Positions 1 to 6,754 of a stretch of DNA of 64,000 nucleotides are shown piece by piece. This DNA is from Hydractinia symbiolongicarpus (taxonomy: Eukaryota; Cnidaria; Hydrozoa; Anthoathecata; Hydractiniidae). The notes beneath the pieces were generated by a model. It was not told the DNA's origin and did no database searches. It worked only from the letters and a program-made list of their open reading frames with translations. Location: contig NC_079875.1 of assembly GCF_029227915.1 (NCBI RefSeq), forward strand, positions 25,676,001 to 25,740,000, written 5' to 3'. The first letter of the stretch is position 1. The number at the start of each line of letters is the position of its first letter. The translations under genes were made by a program, and so were the position numbers.

Positions 1-706
1 CATCAGAAATGTCATCGTGGGCGTGCAGTATCTCCATATAGCTATCGAAAGCTTTATCGACATGTACACATGGGGCATCAGCCGAGCTGGTGTCCTCCCT
101 TACCCATTTCACCCACAAGGTCGCCTGAGTCTTCAGCGACTTCTTCTGCCCTAGCACGTCACTCATCAACCTATTTACGACGTGCTCGACCTTTTCGAGA
201 AAGACCCTGACATTCTTCCCACCATCCGAGTTTATTTTGAAACGTTTGTATGAACCTACAAAAGCTTCTTCAATGGGGGTATAGGGGTTTTCCTCCTCCT
301 CCTCCTCCTCCTCCTCCTCCTCCACCTCTTCCTCTCCACTGCCCTTTTTATACAAACCCATGATCTTATCCTTCATGGTTTTGAAAGCTTTGCTCGCTTT
401 CTCCTTAATAGCCTTAGGTACATGATTTATTAACCAGTCTCTCCATTCGATCAACTTGCTTTTCAAATCCATATCTTGTTGGCTAGTGCCTGGTCTCGGT
501 GCTGGTACCGGTCTTGGCACCGGTACGGGTCTAGTGGGTCTCGGCATGGGTATGGGTCTAGTGGGTCTCGGCATGGGTATGGGTGCTGACACAGTAGTTG
601 GTGTCAATAATTCGATCAGATCGGCCTTTCTGAGCCTTGAGTAGCCACGTAGGCTGCGTTCTCTAGCGAGAGCTCTTAATTCAACAACTGTATTTCTCGA
701 TGTCAT
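1..706 (-). CDS. Protein-primed DNA polymerase B, N-terminal part (runs off the window)
   Basis: An open frame reads leftwards from ATG at 706 to the window edge without a stop, giving at least 235 residues. Residues about 7-34 form a SAP-like helix-helix motif (basic, with LRKADLIELL), a putative DNA-binding module. Residues 42-72 are Arg/Pro repeats, encoded by short tandem repeats near 527-585. Residues about 122-137 are an acidic run encoded by a (CCT)n tract near 295-325. The rest, from about residue 140, resembles the conserved region before the exonuclease and polymerase domains in Maverick PolB proteins (pattern ending KAFDSYMEI). The catalytic motifs would lie left of the window and cannot be checked. 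The gene shares its upstream block with two neighbouring SAP genes. The polymerase call rests on family memory and position; a free SAP protein is the alternative. Confidence 0.6.
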   Translation of the reverse strand, partial: MTSRNTVVELRALARERSLRGYSRLRKADLIELLTPTTVSAPIPMPRPTRPIPMPRPTRPVPVPRPVPAPRPGTSQQDMDLKSKLIEWRDWLINHVPKAIKEKASKAFKTMKDKIMGLYKKGSGEEEVEEEEEEEEEEENPYTPIEEAFVGSYKRFKINSDGGKNVRVFLEKVEHVVNRLMSDVLGQKKSLKTQATLWVKWVREDTSSADAPCVHVDKAFDSYMEILHAHDDISD

Positions 707-750
707 GCTTGTGTACGATATACGATTTTGAATCTTTAAGATAGCTGGAT
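707..750 (-). promoter_or_regulatory. Shared upstream block of the SAP genes, copy 1 (polymerase)
   Basis: Read on the minus strand, this block holds ATCTTAAAGATTC, then ATCGTATATCG, then a start in the context GCATGAC. Nearly the same sequence precedes the starts at 1344 and 2029, at the same distance from the ATG. Such conservation in non-coding DNA suggests a common promoter or leader. The TATA-like part would be TCGTATATC. Its function is inferred only from this conservation. Confidence 0.5.
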
Positions 751-777
751 ACAATCGTGAAACCAAAAAAAGATTAA

Positions 778-801
778 TTTGTTACTCGCGTGAGTAACAA
801 A
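778..801 (-). terminator. Gene-end hairpin after the SAP-RING gene
   Basis: A perfect 10-bp inverted repeat, TTTGTTACTC and GAGTAACAAA, with a 4-base loop lies 20 bases beyond the stop codon of the minus-strand SAP-RING gene. On the transcribed strand it is flanked by a T run. It belongs to a series of gene-end hairpins in this element, several sharing the GTTAC/GTAAC core. A role in transcript 3'-end formation is inferred. Confidence 0.45.
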
Positions 802-819
802 AAATCTGACCCCCATAAA

Positions 820-1344
820 TCAATTATATTGTCTAATGACAAAATCGATGGATGCGCGACATATAGGGCATTTATCCCCACTCTTCTCCAATTTATATGC
901 GCACGATAAACAGCAGCAAAAATGCCCTGTTCTACCATGAACAATGGTGGCAGTCTTTCGTTTAGAAAGACAAATGATACATCTATCATCTTCATCAATA
1001 CCATCGTCCGCGTCGTCCTCATCATCAACCTCAACCCGTGCTGGTACTGGTCTAATCGGTGTTGGTACCGGTCTTGGCACTGATACATTTGGTCTCATCA
1101 CGGGTCCTGAAAATTCGGTCACTTCGAGATCCAGCATCCCTAGGACGAGCGGCAAAGTCATATCGGGATATCTTGCGGGTACTGTTGATAACAATAATTC
1201 GATAAGCTCAGCCCTTCTGAGCCGCGAGTATCCACGTAGGCCAGGGTACCTCGCTCTGGCTCTTAAATCAGGGACCGTGAAAAGATCAAAGTCATCAATA
1301 TATTCTCTACTGTGTATCAAATCGAGAACGATTCCTGAAGACAT
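820..1344 (-). CDS. SAP domain and MDM2-type RING finger protein (probable E3 ubiquitin ligase)
   Basis: This 174-residue protein has a SAP-like motif at residues about 24-51, an Arg/Pro-rich linker at 84-103, an acidic stretch at 105-120 and a C-terminal RING at 122-162. Visible zinc ligands are C122, C125, H136, H141, C145, C148, C159 and C162. The pattern C-x2-C, then HGRTGH, then C-x2-C and CPIC fits the MDM2/MDMX subclass (two His, six Cys) better than ordinary C3HC4 RINGs. As in MDM2, a short hydrophobic tail (FVIRQYN) ends the protein; in that family the tail supports dimerisation and activity. An intranuclear, DNA-bound ubiquitin ligase is the natural inference; the target is unknown. 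The start at 1344 is supported by the upstream block shared with the neighbouring SAP genes. Confidence 0.8.
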   Translation of the reverse strand: MSSGIVLDLIHSREYIDDFDLFTVPDLRARARYPGLRGYSRLRRAELIELLLSTVPARYPDMTLPLVLGMLDLEVTEFSGPVMRPNVSVPRPVPTPIRPVPARVEVDDEDDADDGIDEDDRCIICLSKRKTATIVHGRTGHFCCCLSCAYKLEKSGDKCPICRASIDFVIRQYN

Positions 1345-1420
1345 GCTTGGTTGTGATATACGATTTTGTAATCTTTAAGATGGTTTTATAAATCGTAAAC
1401 CGTGTTGGAGGGTCGTGAGT
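1345..1420 (-). promoter_or_regulatory. Shared upstream block of the SAP genes, copy 2 (SAP-RING)
   Basis: On the minus strand this region carries ATCTTAAAGATTAC and ATCGTATATCAC, ending at GCATGTC. The similarity to the block upstream of 2029 extends about 70 bases, including GTTTACGATT and TTATAAAACC elements; similarity to copy 1 is confined to the proximal 40 bases. It is probably a promoter; no experimental evidence can be seen. Confidence 0.5.
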
Positions 1421-1530
1421 GTCCTAGTTTGTGGGGCAACCACCATGCTAAATTGTAGTAAAACACGCTTTGTGATACATACATCGATACATCATGGGTA
1501 CCCACCCATTGGCACCTCGAGGGTCGTGAA

Positions 1531-1739
1531 TCACATTTGTTACCCGTATGAGTAACAAAAAATGTCCAATCACTTAGATCTCTTGTCGTTATAACGTTTT
1601 TGAGATCTTAGATATGCCTCCCTGTTGTTCACCCTCCAGTTGGTACAGTATCCATACCATTCCCGTTTGGTATCCAGATCAATGGTGTAGGATGGATCCA
1701 GATCATTCTTCTCAATCACCTCAATCAATTTAGCTTTTC
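1531..1739. repeat. 209-bp direct duplication, copy A (decayed gene end)
   Basis: This segment repeats 2267-2475 with a constant offset of 736 bases and, by eye, one substitution in the AGATCTC region near its left end. The source copy is the 3' half of the 98-residue SAP gene plus its terminal hairpin. Here that coding part has no start, and joins out of frame to the SAP gene starting at 2029. The near identity points to a very recent event. Confidence 0.92.
1536..1559 (-). terminator. Gene-end hairpin (duplicated copy)
   Basis: TTTGTTAC and GTAACAAA form an 8-bp stem with an 8-base loop, extendable over one mismatch. It was copied here with the 209-bp duplication and now lies about 170 bases beyond the stop at 1730. 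Confidence 0.4.
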
Positions 1740-2029
1740 ACAATAGGTCTGGTTTTAATCATTTCTTGCAGCTCAAACAAATCCATGTCTTGTTGGCTAG
1801 GACCGGATCTCGAGGGTCTCGGTGCTGGTACGGGTCTAGGCATCGGTGCTGATCCATTTGGTCTCGGCACGGGTACCGGTCTAACCGGTGCTGACACGGT
1901 AGTGGGTCTCAAAAATTCGATCAGATCAGCCTTTCTGAGCCTTAAGTAGCCATGATGTAGGCCGCGTTCTCTAGCGAGTTTTTGTCTAGCGAGATGTATT
2001 AATTCGGAAACTGTATTTCTCGAAGTCAT
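1730..2029 (-). CDS. SAP-like and Arg/Pro-rich protein, truncated by duplication
   Basis: This 99-residue frame starts like the polymerase N-terminus: a SAP-like motif (residues about 7-41, with LRKADLIEFL) followed by Arg/Pro repeats (about 48-75) and SQQDMDLFEL. It then ends abruptly inside the duplicated segment that begins at 1739; the last few residues and the TAA stop come from reading that segment out of frame. The protein is therefore probably a fragment of a longer ancestor, perhaps a second polymerase or SAP gene whose body was lost. It keeps the intact shared upstream block, so it may still be transcribed. It has no catalytic domain. Competition for the same DNA or protein partner as its relatives would be speculation. 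Confidence 0.55.
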   Translation of the reverse strand: MTSRNTVSELIHLARQKLARERGLHHGYLRLRKADLIEFLRPTTVSAPVRPVPVPRPNGSAPMPRPVPAPRPSRSGPSQQDMDLFELQEMIKTRPIVKS

Positions 2030-2105
2030 GCCCGGTTGTGATATACGATTTATGAACCTTTAAGATAGTTTTATAATCGTAAACCGGGGTGGAGGATCGT
2101 GAGGG
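2030..2105 (-). promoter_or_regulatory. Shared upstream block of the SAP genes, copy 3
   Basis: On the minus strand, ATCTTAAAGGTTC and ATCGTATATCAC precede the start in GGGCATGAC. About 70 bases align with the block upstream of the SAP-RING gene. Its preservation in front of a truncated gene shows that the upstream block was duplicated along with the gene. Confidence 0.5.
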
Positions 2106-2266
2106 GCTTCGTTCGCAAGACAACCACCCGGGGTTGCGCTGCTCCATGGTGGTAAAACGCGGTTTATGATACTGACATCGCTCCACCATGGATCGTTTCC
2201 CGGAGTGTAAATGTGGGTGGGTACTCCCCCAGGGAAAAAATCAGGACCTCCGAGGTCGCGAGAGCA

Positions 2267-2475
2267 TCACATTTGTTACCCGTATGAGTAACAAAAAATG
2301 TCCAATCACTTGGATCTCTTGTCGTTATAACGTTTTTGAGATCTTAGATATGCCTCCCTGTTGTTCACCCTCCAGTTGGTACAGTATCCATACCATTCCC
2401 GTTTGGTATCCAGATCAATGGTGTAGGATGGATCCAGATCATTCTTCTCAATCACCTCAATCAATTTAGCTTTTC
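2267..2475. repeat. 209-bp direct duplication, copy B (source copy)
   Basis: This is the intact counterpart of 1531-1739. It covers the last 56 or so codons of the 98-residue SAP gene and its terminal hairpin. Because the reading frame is whole here, this copy is taken as the source. Confidence 0.92.
2272..2295 (-). terminator. Gene-end hairpin after the 98-residue SAP gene
   Basis: TTTGTTAC and GTAACAAA form an 8-bp stem starting about 10 bases past the stop codon at 2306. It has the same core as the hairpin after the SAP-RING gene. Confidence 0.42.
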
Positions 2476-2602
2476 TCATTCCAACAATATACTTCACCCC
2501 ACGGGATTTAGCAACTTCTCTCAAGTCCTTTAGTTTCATCAATTTGTATTCGGGTACGGTGGAATCGCAATGTAGATCGGTATCGGTATTCATGTCTGAC
2601 AT
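2306..2602 (-). CDS. Small SAP-domain protein
   Basis: This 98-residue protein has a clear SAP-type helix-turn-helix at residues about 20-52: LKDLREVAKSRGV, a short turn, then MRKAKLIEVIEKN. SAP domains bind AT-rich or scaffold DNA. The C-terminal half is charged and aromatic, has no known domain, and ends in a basic run (QKRYNDKRSK). The start lies in TATATTAAGATG, the same 12 bases found at the packaging ATPase start. It is transcribed away from the integrase across a 92-bp gap that must hold both promoters. The gene is intact; its 3' half was copied to 1531-1739. A DNA-organising or replication-accessory role is inferred. Confidence 0.65.
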   Translation of the reverse strand: MSDMNTDTDLHCDSTVPEYKLMKLKDLREVAKSRGVKYIVGMRKAKLIEVIEKNDLDPSYTIDLDTKREWYGYCTNWRVNNREAYLRSQKRYNDKRSK

Positions 2603-2694
2603 CTTAATATATAATAAATATAAAAACTTTAAGCACTTTTATCGTAACACATCATAACAAAAAGGAGATAAATAAAGGTGTGCATAAATAAAAC
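2603..2694. promoter_or_regulatory. Divergent promoter region, SAP gene and integrase
   Basis: This 92-bp AT-rich gap separates divergent starts at 2602 (minus) and 2695 (plus). It holds TATATATTAAG next to the minus start, TTTAAGCAC in the middle and AAATAAAAC next to the plus start. Both genes must be driven from here; individual elements cannot be assigned. Confidence 0.45.
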
Positions 2695-3678
2695 ATGTCA
2701 AACTCTAAACTTCAAGAGACTTACTATCAACCTCAAAATTTATGGAAAGGACAAAAGGCTGTTCAGAGCTTAAGAGGATTCGGTTTCAGGCCAAAGGAGA
2801 TTAAGAAGTGGCTATCAAAACAAGCATTTTGGCAAGTACATTTACCCGCTCCAAAACATGTTGAAAGACCACATTATGAAGTTACCACCCCTAATGATTT
2901 ACATCAATTCGATTTATTGTACATGCCCGGTGACATACTGTATGGTAATAAATATAAGTACATTTTGTCGGGAATCGATGCTGCTTCCAGATACAAGGTA
3001 GCCCGACCTTTGAGGACTAAGAAAGCCAAAGAGGTTGCCGCTATGATTGAGGACATCTACAAGGCAGGGCCATTAACTTATCCGAAAACTTTCCAATGTG
3101 ATAACGGTTCAGAATTCAAGGCAGATGTATCAAAGCTGTTGGAGAAGCATAAGGTTGAAATTAAAAGAGCGACTACAAAATATAAGCATACACACACAGC
3201 TTTTGTTGAGGCGTTGAACAAGATACTTGCCGAAAATTTATTCAAAATACAAGATGCCCAAGAACTGAATGATTCGGAAAAGGTATCATCTACATGGGTT
3301 AAGCATCTGTATAAACTGATTGATAGGCTAAACGATACAAAGACGCAGATGATTGATATGAAGCCAAAAGATGCTATTATAATGAAAGAGGTGCCTTTGG
3401 TTAATCAAGAGAGCTATCCACCTGAAGTAGAATTACCTAAAGATGGCTTGTATAGATATTTACTACAACCTGGTGAAGAGCATGATGATGGGCGGAGACG
3501 GGCAACCGATAGAATATGGTCGAAAAACACATATAGATTGCGTGAGGTAATAGCGCAACCTGGTAACCGTGTAATGTACTATGTTCAAGATGGACCCGGA
3601 CGGGCTTTTGTAAAAGAGGAATTGATGTTAATACCTGAAGATACAGATTTACCTCCTGATTATGTGCAAGGTTGGTGA
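2695..3678 (+). CDS. Retroviral-type (rve) integrase of Maverick
   Basis: This 327-residue protein is a DDE integrase that would join the linear element to host DNA. Catalytic residues are D73 (in HQFDLLYMPGD), D136 (in CDNGSEF) and E172 (in FVEALNK); the D136-E172 spacing of 35 is the classical D,D35E value. The N-terminus, residues 1-60, is a basic helical segment with no obvious HHCC zinc finger. The C-terminal part, about 240-325, contains aromatic and basic blocks (RIWSKNTYRLREV, GPGRAFVKEELMLI) in the place where Maverick integrases carry a chromodomain-like or SH3-like fold. The length is normal for the family and no lesion is seen. It is the only plus-strand gene in the left 4 kb and is followed by a perfect hairpin at 3702-3726. 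Confidence 0.95.
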   Translation: MSNSKLQETYYQPQNLWKGQKAVQSLRGFGFRPKEIKKWLSKQAFWQVHLPAPKHVERPHYEVTTPNDLHQFDLLYMPGDILYGNKYKYILSGIDAASRYKVARPLRTKKAKEVAAMIEDIYKAGPLTYPKTFQCDNGSEFKADVSKLLEKHKVEIKRATTKYKHTHTAFVEALNKILAENLFKIQDAQELNDSEKVSSTWVKHLYKLIDRLNDTKTQMIDMKPKDAIIMKEVPLVNQESYPPEVELPKDGLYRYLLQPGEEHDDGRRRATDRIWSKNTYRLREVIAQPGNRVMYYVQDGPGRAFVKEELMLIPEDTDLPPDYVQGW

Positions 3679-3701
3679 AAAAGGGGCGATACATAAAAAG
3701 T

Positions 3702-3726
3702 ATCTTTACCTGTTTCTGGTAAAGAT
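3702..3726 (+). terminator. Gene-end hairpin after the integrase
   Basis: ATCTTTACC and GGTAAAGAT form a perfect 9-bp stem with a 7-base loop, 24 bases past the integrase stop. Position and shape match the other gene-end hairpins of the element, with a different sequence. Confidence 0.45.
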
Positions 3727-3740
3727 GATTGTGCCGAGGA

Positions 3741-3822
3741 TCGCGCAGGGCGGCTGGCAGGTAAGGCCGCTATGGCTCAGTATCGCGCAGGGCGGCTGGC
3801 AGGTAAGGCCGCTATGGCTCAG
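3741..3822. repeat. GC-rich 42-bp tandem repeat, two copies
   Basis: Two near-perfect copies of a 42-base unit start at 3741 and 3783, beginning TCGCGCAGGGCGGCTGGC. The tract is far richer in G+C than its surroundings and lies in the 3679-3936 gap between the integrase and the next gene. The rest of this 258-bp gap holds the integrase hairpin and AT-rich DNA with a weak CACAT/ATGTG stem at about 3901-3915. Confidence 0.85.
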
Positions 3823-3936
3823 TCTTGGGGGAAAAGGGGACGATCGCGCCACATAATGTCACAAACCGCCTTACTTTCAAATATTAATTTTTATCGTACC
3901 ACATGAAATATGTGAATGGTATACAGGCACACATTA

Positions 3937-4530
3937 CTAACCTTGTTCCTGATTTAATGTCTTTTTTAGACTTTGAACCTCCGCCATTTTTTCAAACTGA
4001 TTGCGTGTTTCACTCTCCATCTTTCTATCTGTTTTGGTCATCTTTTCCAGAGCTTCGTAGTATATACCACACAAAGTTTGAAATTCCATGTGGCTAATAT
4101 TATCATTATCCAATGCTCGTGAGAAAGAGTTTTCAAACACAGAAAGCGCAGATGTTACAACATCGCATAATTTCATGACTTTGTTGAGTTTCTTTTGATA
4201 TCTCTTAATATATGCTGAGATAATAGCACAGGATATAGCTCCACCCATGGATATACCGGAAAGTCCTATAGAAATGGGAATTCCAACAAGGGTAGCGCTG
4301 GTTGCTATCGTACCAATACCGGTGGAAATGGCTAAGGTTTCTGAGATGTAGAGTGAAATCGTTAATTTTTCCAGTGCTTTGACATATTTATACTCCTTGT
4401 CCTGGAATATCCCTTTTAATTTTATCAACTCGTCAAGTTGAGAATTCACTATATTTCTGTTAAACTTGTCTTGCTCGCTCGAATACTCGGGAGCAGTGGG
4501 TAACTTTGGATAAATCTTAGTATCGGCCAT
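3937..4530 (-). CDS. Maverick protein with a long central hydrophobic region
   Basis: This 197-residue protein is not recognised by family. Residues 1-55 are charged and helical. Residues about 58-108 are an unbroken hydrophobic, Gly/Ser/Ile-rich stretch long enough for two membrane helices in a hairpin (GIGTIATSATLVGIPISIGL and a second segment around GGAISCAIISAYI). Residues 109-197 are amphipathic helices with a possible coiled coil. The layout recalls membrane-inserting proteins such as apolipoprotein-L-like pores, but no motif proves that. It lies head-to-head with the 422-residue gene across 50 bp. A virion-membrane, entry or lysis role is possible; none can be asserted. Confidence 0.65.
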   Translation of the reverse strand: MADTKIYPKLPTAPEYSSEQDKFNRNIVNSQLDELIKLKGIFQDKEYKYVKALEKLTISLYISETLAISTGIGTIATSATLVGIPISIGLSGISMGGAISCAIISAYIKRYQKKLNKVMKLCDVVTSALSVFENSFSRALDNDNISHMEFQTLCGIYYEALEKMTKTDRKMESETRNQFEKMAEVQSLKKTLNQEQG

Positions 4531-4580
4531 TTTAGTTATTACCTTATTAAAAAGAAAAACTATCCTCTAAATAAGTAAAA
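4531..4580. promoter_or_regulatory. Divergent promoter region, 50 bp
   Basis: This 50-bp gap separates divergent starts at 4530 (minus) and 4581 (plus). It is AT-rich (TTAGTTATTACC, AAATAAGTAAAA) and must contain the start signals of both genes. Confidence 0.4.
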
Positions 4581-5849
4581 ATGGCAGACATTGACATTGA
4601 CCCTTTTGGAGACCATGGGAGACCAGATGAGGGTACCGATGAAACTTTTCCCCTCATACCAACCGGGGACCGTACACGGGTACAAATACACACACCGGGA
4701 GAAGAAGAAACATCATTCGGAGGAGGTTCCACTCAACGTACCAGATTTTTGCATGAACGGGTTGAATCACTTTATGATGCATTATCCAAAAAATTAGATC
4801 AAAACCCTGGTGCGATACATACAGACAATTTTGAAATTAAGGATGGTGAATTATACTATAGAGGTGCAAAGGATCCTTTGACAAAAAACAAAGGAAGACT
4901 AAGGGCTATTAACACTATAATTAGGATCTTAGGCAAGAACAGGCTAGATGATTTAGGGTTTGAGGAGGTGAATGTGAAACAAAGAGTGAGAAAGATGGAA
5001 GAAGGGTTTCCCTCGTCATCTAAAATAGAAACAGCAACCGATGTAGAATTAGATGATATATCTAGAGATGCTGTAAAAAGTACGGAAGATATAATTTCAT
5101 TGATCAAACAACAATCTGTAGACCATGAAGCAACCCAGACTGGTGATATGTTTGAATATCCTGTGCGTGAATTGTTAGGGTTGGATAGATCATTGTCAAA
5201 CGTGCGTGGAAGTCTTCAGGATGAGGTCGCCAAAAAGGTTCAGATCGAACATAACATCAACAAGGAAAAAAATAAGTTGGAAGAGATGGCTAATGATACA
5301 ACATACACCGAGAAACAACAAAATGAAGTAGAGAAAAGGTTGAAGGGTTTGCAGGATGAGTTGAAAGGTCGACAAGATATTATAGATATTCTCAAAGGTA
5401 AACTTAACAGTCAAATAAAAAGCATCAAGGAGACGATTGCCAAAGTACTTGACAAAGATACAACATTGGGTGAAAAGATACGAACACTATTCCGTGAGCA
5501 GGGTATCACTGTTGTCAGCGTACTAACGGCATTTGGTATGGTTATCGGCCTTCTAGTAGAAACTTTGACGCCTGGGGGTGGGGGGTCATCCACCGGTAAC
5601 GCACAAAATCATGGTACAGGTGAAGGTGGTGCGAGGGAATGGATAAAGAACAAGCTGAGCGCGCTAGGATCTCTCCTGGGTAGATTAGCTGGGGCCGCGG
5701 CCGCATCACTGCCAGGTATAATCGGATCCATCGTATCATGGATCCTAAATAGAGCAAAAGAAGTCGTCGGTTGGTTGAGTCAAAACCTGTGGGCTTTGAT
5801 AGTTGGAATCGGAGGTCTGATATACACCTACATGGTGACAAAGCGTTAG
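4581..5849 (+). CDS. Coiled-coil membrane protein of Maverick
   Basis: This 422-residue protein is not recognised. Residues 1-55 are acidic and low in complexity. About 60-200 is a charged globular part. About 205-300 is a strong heptad-like coiled coil rich in Lys and Glu. About 308-328 is hydrophobic (VVSVLTAFGMVIGLLVE), followed by a Gly/Ser linker (GGGGSS) and an Ala/Gly/Leu-rich segment at about 355-388. A final transmembrane helix at about 398-418 precedes the terminal KR. A rod with a C-terminal membrane anchor suits a virion spike or fibre-like protein, but that is inference. It converges on the 141-residue gene and shares a hairpin at 5863-5885 with it. Start: Kozak-like AAAATGG. Confidence 0.7.
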   Translation: MADIDIDPFGDHGRPDEGTDETFPLIPTGDRTRVQIHTPGEEETSFGGGSTQRTRFLHERVESLYDALSKKLDQNPGAIHTDNFEIKDGELYYRGAKDPLTKNKGRLRAINTIIRILGKNRLDDLGFEEVNVKQRVRKMEEGFPSSSKIETATDVELDDISRDAVKSTEDIISLIKQQSVDHEATQTGDMFEYPVRELLGLDRSLSNVRGSLQDEVAKKVQIEHNINKEKNKLEEMANDTTYTEKQQNEVEKRLKGLQDELKGRQDIIDILKGKLNSQIKSIKETIAKVLDKDTTLGEKIRTLFREQGITVVSVLTAFGMVIGLLVETLTPGGGGSSTGNAQNHGTGEGGAREWIKNKLSALGSLLGRLAGAAAASLPGIIGSIVSWILNRAKEVVGWLSQNLWALIVGIGGLIYTYMVTKR

Positions 5850-5862
5850 TGATATTGAATAT

Positions 5863-5885
5863 ATGTTACATGACACATGTAACAT
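5863..5885. terminator. Hairpin between convergent genes
   Basis: ATGTTACATG and CATGTAACAT form a perfect 10-bp stem with an ACA loop. It lies 13 bases past the stop of the plus-strand gene and 18 bases past the stop of the minus-strand gene, so one symmetric structure can serve both transcripts. It contains the GTTAC/GTAAC core seen at other gene ends. Confidence 0.5.
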
Positions 5886-5903
5886 AATACCCGCGGTATC
5901 GTA

Positions 5904-6329
5904 CTATTTTTCGAAATACCACACGGCACCTCCGACGCCGATCATGCTTAGCGCGATAAATGCCAATTCCCGTTCATGCTGGCCATTGCTGGGTGTATAA
6001 AAGTCGCTCAATACGGGTTCGCGCGGAATATCTGTGAGAGTTGATCCTCCAAAAACTTTTTTATATTCGCGCATCGCGTCATCCAGCTCCGTGAATTTCC
6101 CCTCGGCCTTCTTCTCAAGTCTGAGCTGCTTATTGATAAACTCAACCCTCTCCTGTCTTTTACGTTGCCATATAACCTGAGCCTTCTGCAGTTGTTCTAT
6201 GGCTAGATCATGCCGCTTCCGTTCCTTATCTATCCTATCCTTTGATAAACTTGAAAAGAGGTAGCTTGATCCGGTGAAGGCCAAAGCATTCGCGAAGGCA
6301 CCTCCCAACATCATTGCAATTGAAGCCAT
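5904..6329 (-). CDS. Small protein with terminal membrane helices and central coiled coil
   Basis: This 141-residue protein starts with a hydrophobic Ala/Gly-rich segment (residues about 4-28, MLGGAFANALAFTG) and ends with another (about 121-138, FIALSMIGVGGAVWYF). Between them are basic, Gln/Glu/Lys-rich helices likely to form a coiled coil (about 30-95). It is not recognised by family. It is the last gene of a minus-strand cluster (75-residue, 41-residue, then this), 31 bases after the 41-residue frame. A virion membrane or assembly component is inferred from its company with capsid genes. Confidence 0.65.
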   Translation of the reverse strand: MASIAMMLGGAFANALAFTGSSYLFSSLSKDRIDKERKRHDLAIEQLQKAQVIWQRKRQERVEFINKQLRLEKKAEGKFTELDDAMREYKKVFGGSTLTDIPREPVLSDFYTPSNGQHERELAFIALSMIGVGGAVWYFEK

Positions 6330-6360
6330 GTTTTATATAATCCGGTATAATTTAGTGTCG

Positions 6361-6486
6361 TTATTTTAATACGATAGCTTCAGAGTCCATGACATCGGTA
6401 TCCTTGTATTCCACCTTGGGTAAAATCCTCTCAACTTTCTTACGTTTACATAAGACCCAGACCAACCATTCCTGTATTCGCAACAT
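6361..6486 (-). CDS. 41-residue microprotein overlapping the upstream stop codon
   Basis: This short frame starts with ATG at 6486-6484 and ends with TAA at 6363-6361, giving 41 residues. Its first base is the last base of the upstream gene's stop codon, forming TAATG. The protein starts with an aromatic hydrophobic helix (IQEWLVWVLC), then a basic patch (KRKKVER) and an acidic end. The tight TAATG junction, the absence of any other gene in the 156-bp gap and the usual packing of the element all argue that it is real. Translation would require termination-reinitiation or a separate message. Function unknown. Confidence 0.5.
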   Translation of the reverse strand: MLRIQEWLVWVLCKRKKVERILPKVEYKDTDVMDSEAIVLK

Positions 6487-6713
6487 TATATATTTATAGT
6501 TTCAGGTATAATTTTTTGCTTAAACAGATATTCTCTTGACATTTCACTTGCGGCGACTATGGCTACAAGCTTTCCGGTATCTTCCAGGTCAAACTTCTGA
6601 ATTGAGGGTGGTGTCATTTTTAATACCTTTTTCCCGAGCATTGAATAGCCTACAGCGAAAACGCATACGACCGATGCCTTATAAATATCGTTGACTATAC
6701 TTTTCTTATCCAT
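6486..6713 (-). CDS. Small membrane protein of Maverick
   Basis: This 75-residue protein has one likely transmembrane helix at residues about 12-27 (ASVVCVFAVGYSMLG) followed by a basic and then mixed region. It is not recognised. It sits between a perfect 18-bp palindrome at 6733-6750, which ends the cluster before it, and a 41-residue frame that overlaps its stop codon. Small single-span proteins are common in Maverick morphogenesis clusters. The start at 6713 is the only ATG near the palindrome. Confidence 0.6.
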   Translation of the reverse strand: MDKKSIVNDIYKASVVCVFAVGYSMLGKKVLKMTPPSIQKFDLEDTGKLVAIVAASEMSREYLFKQKIIPETINI

Positions 6714-6732
6714 GTTTATATGCTTCGAGATT

Positions 6733-6750
6733 ATAATATCGCGATATTAT
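6733..6750. terminator. Perfect 18-bp palindrome at a gene boundary
   Basis: ATAATATCGCGATATTAT is fully self-complementary. It lies 5 bases past the stop of the 138-residue gene and 20 bases before the start of the 75-residue gene, both on the minus strand. It could be a transcript end structure or a protein-binding site. With no loop, cruciform formation is less likely than a dimeric binding site. Confidence 0.4.
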
Positions 6751-6754
6751 CCCT

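Noticed and set aside
456-644. Gly/Leu/Met-rich plus-strand frame
   Set aside because: It is the antisense of the Arg/Pro repeat region of the minus-strand polymerase frame, and its repeats are explained by that.
3662-3856. Small plus-strand frame after the integrase
   Set aside because: It runs through the integrase hairpin and the 42-bp GC-rich tandem repeat; its protein is simply the repeat translated.
5542-5841. Minus-strand frame opposite the 422-residue gene
   Set aside because: Antisense shadow of a complete, coding-like gene; composition and lack of a domain do not support it.
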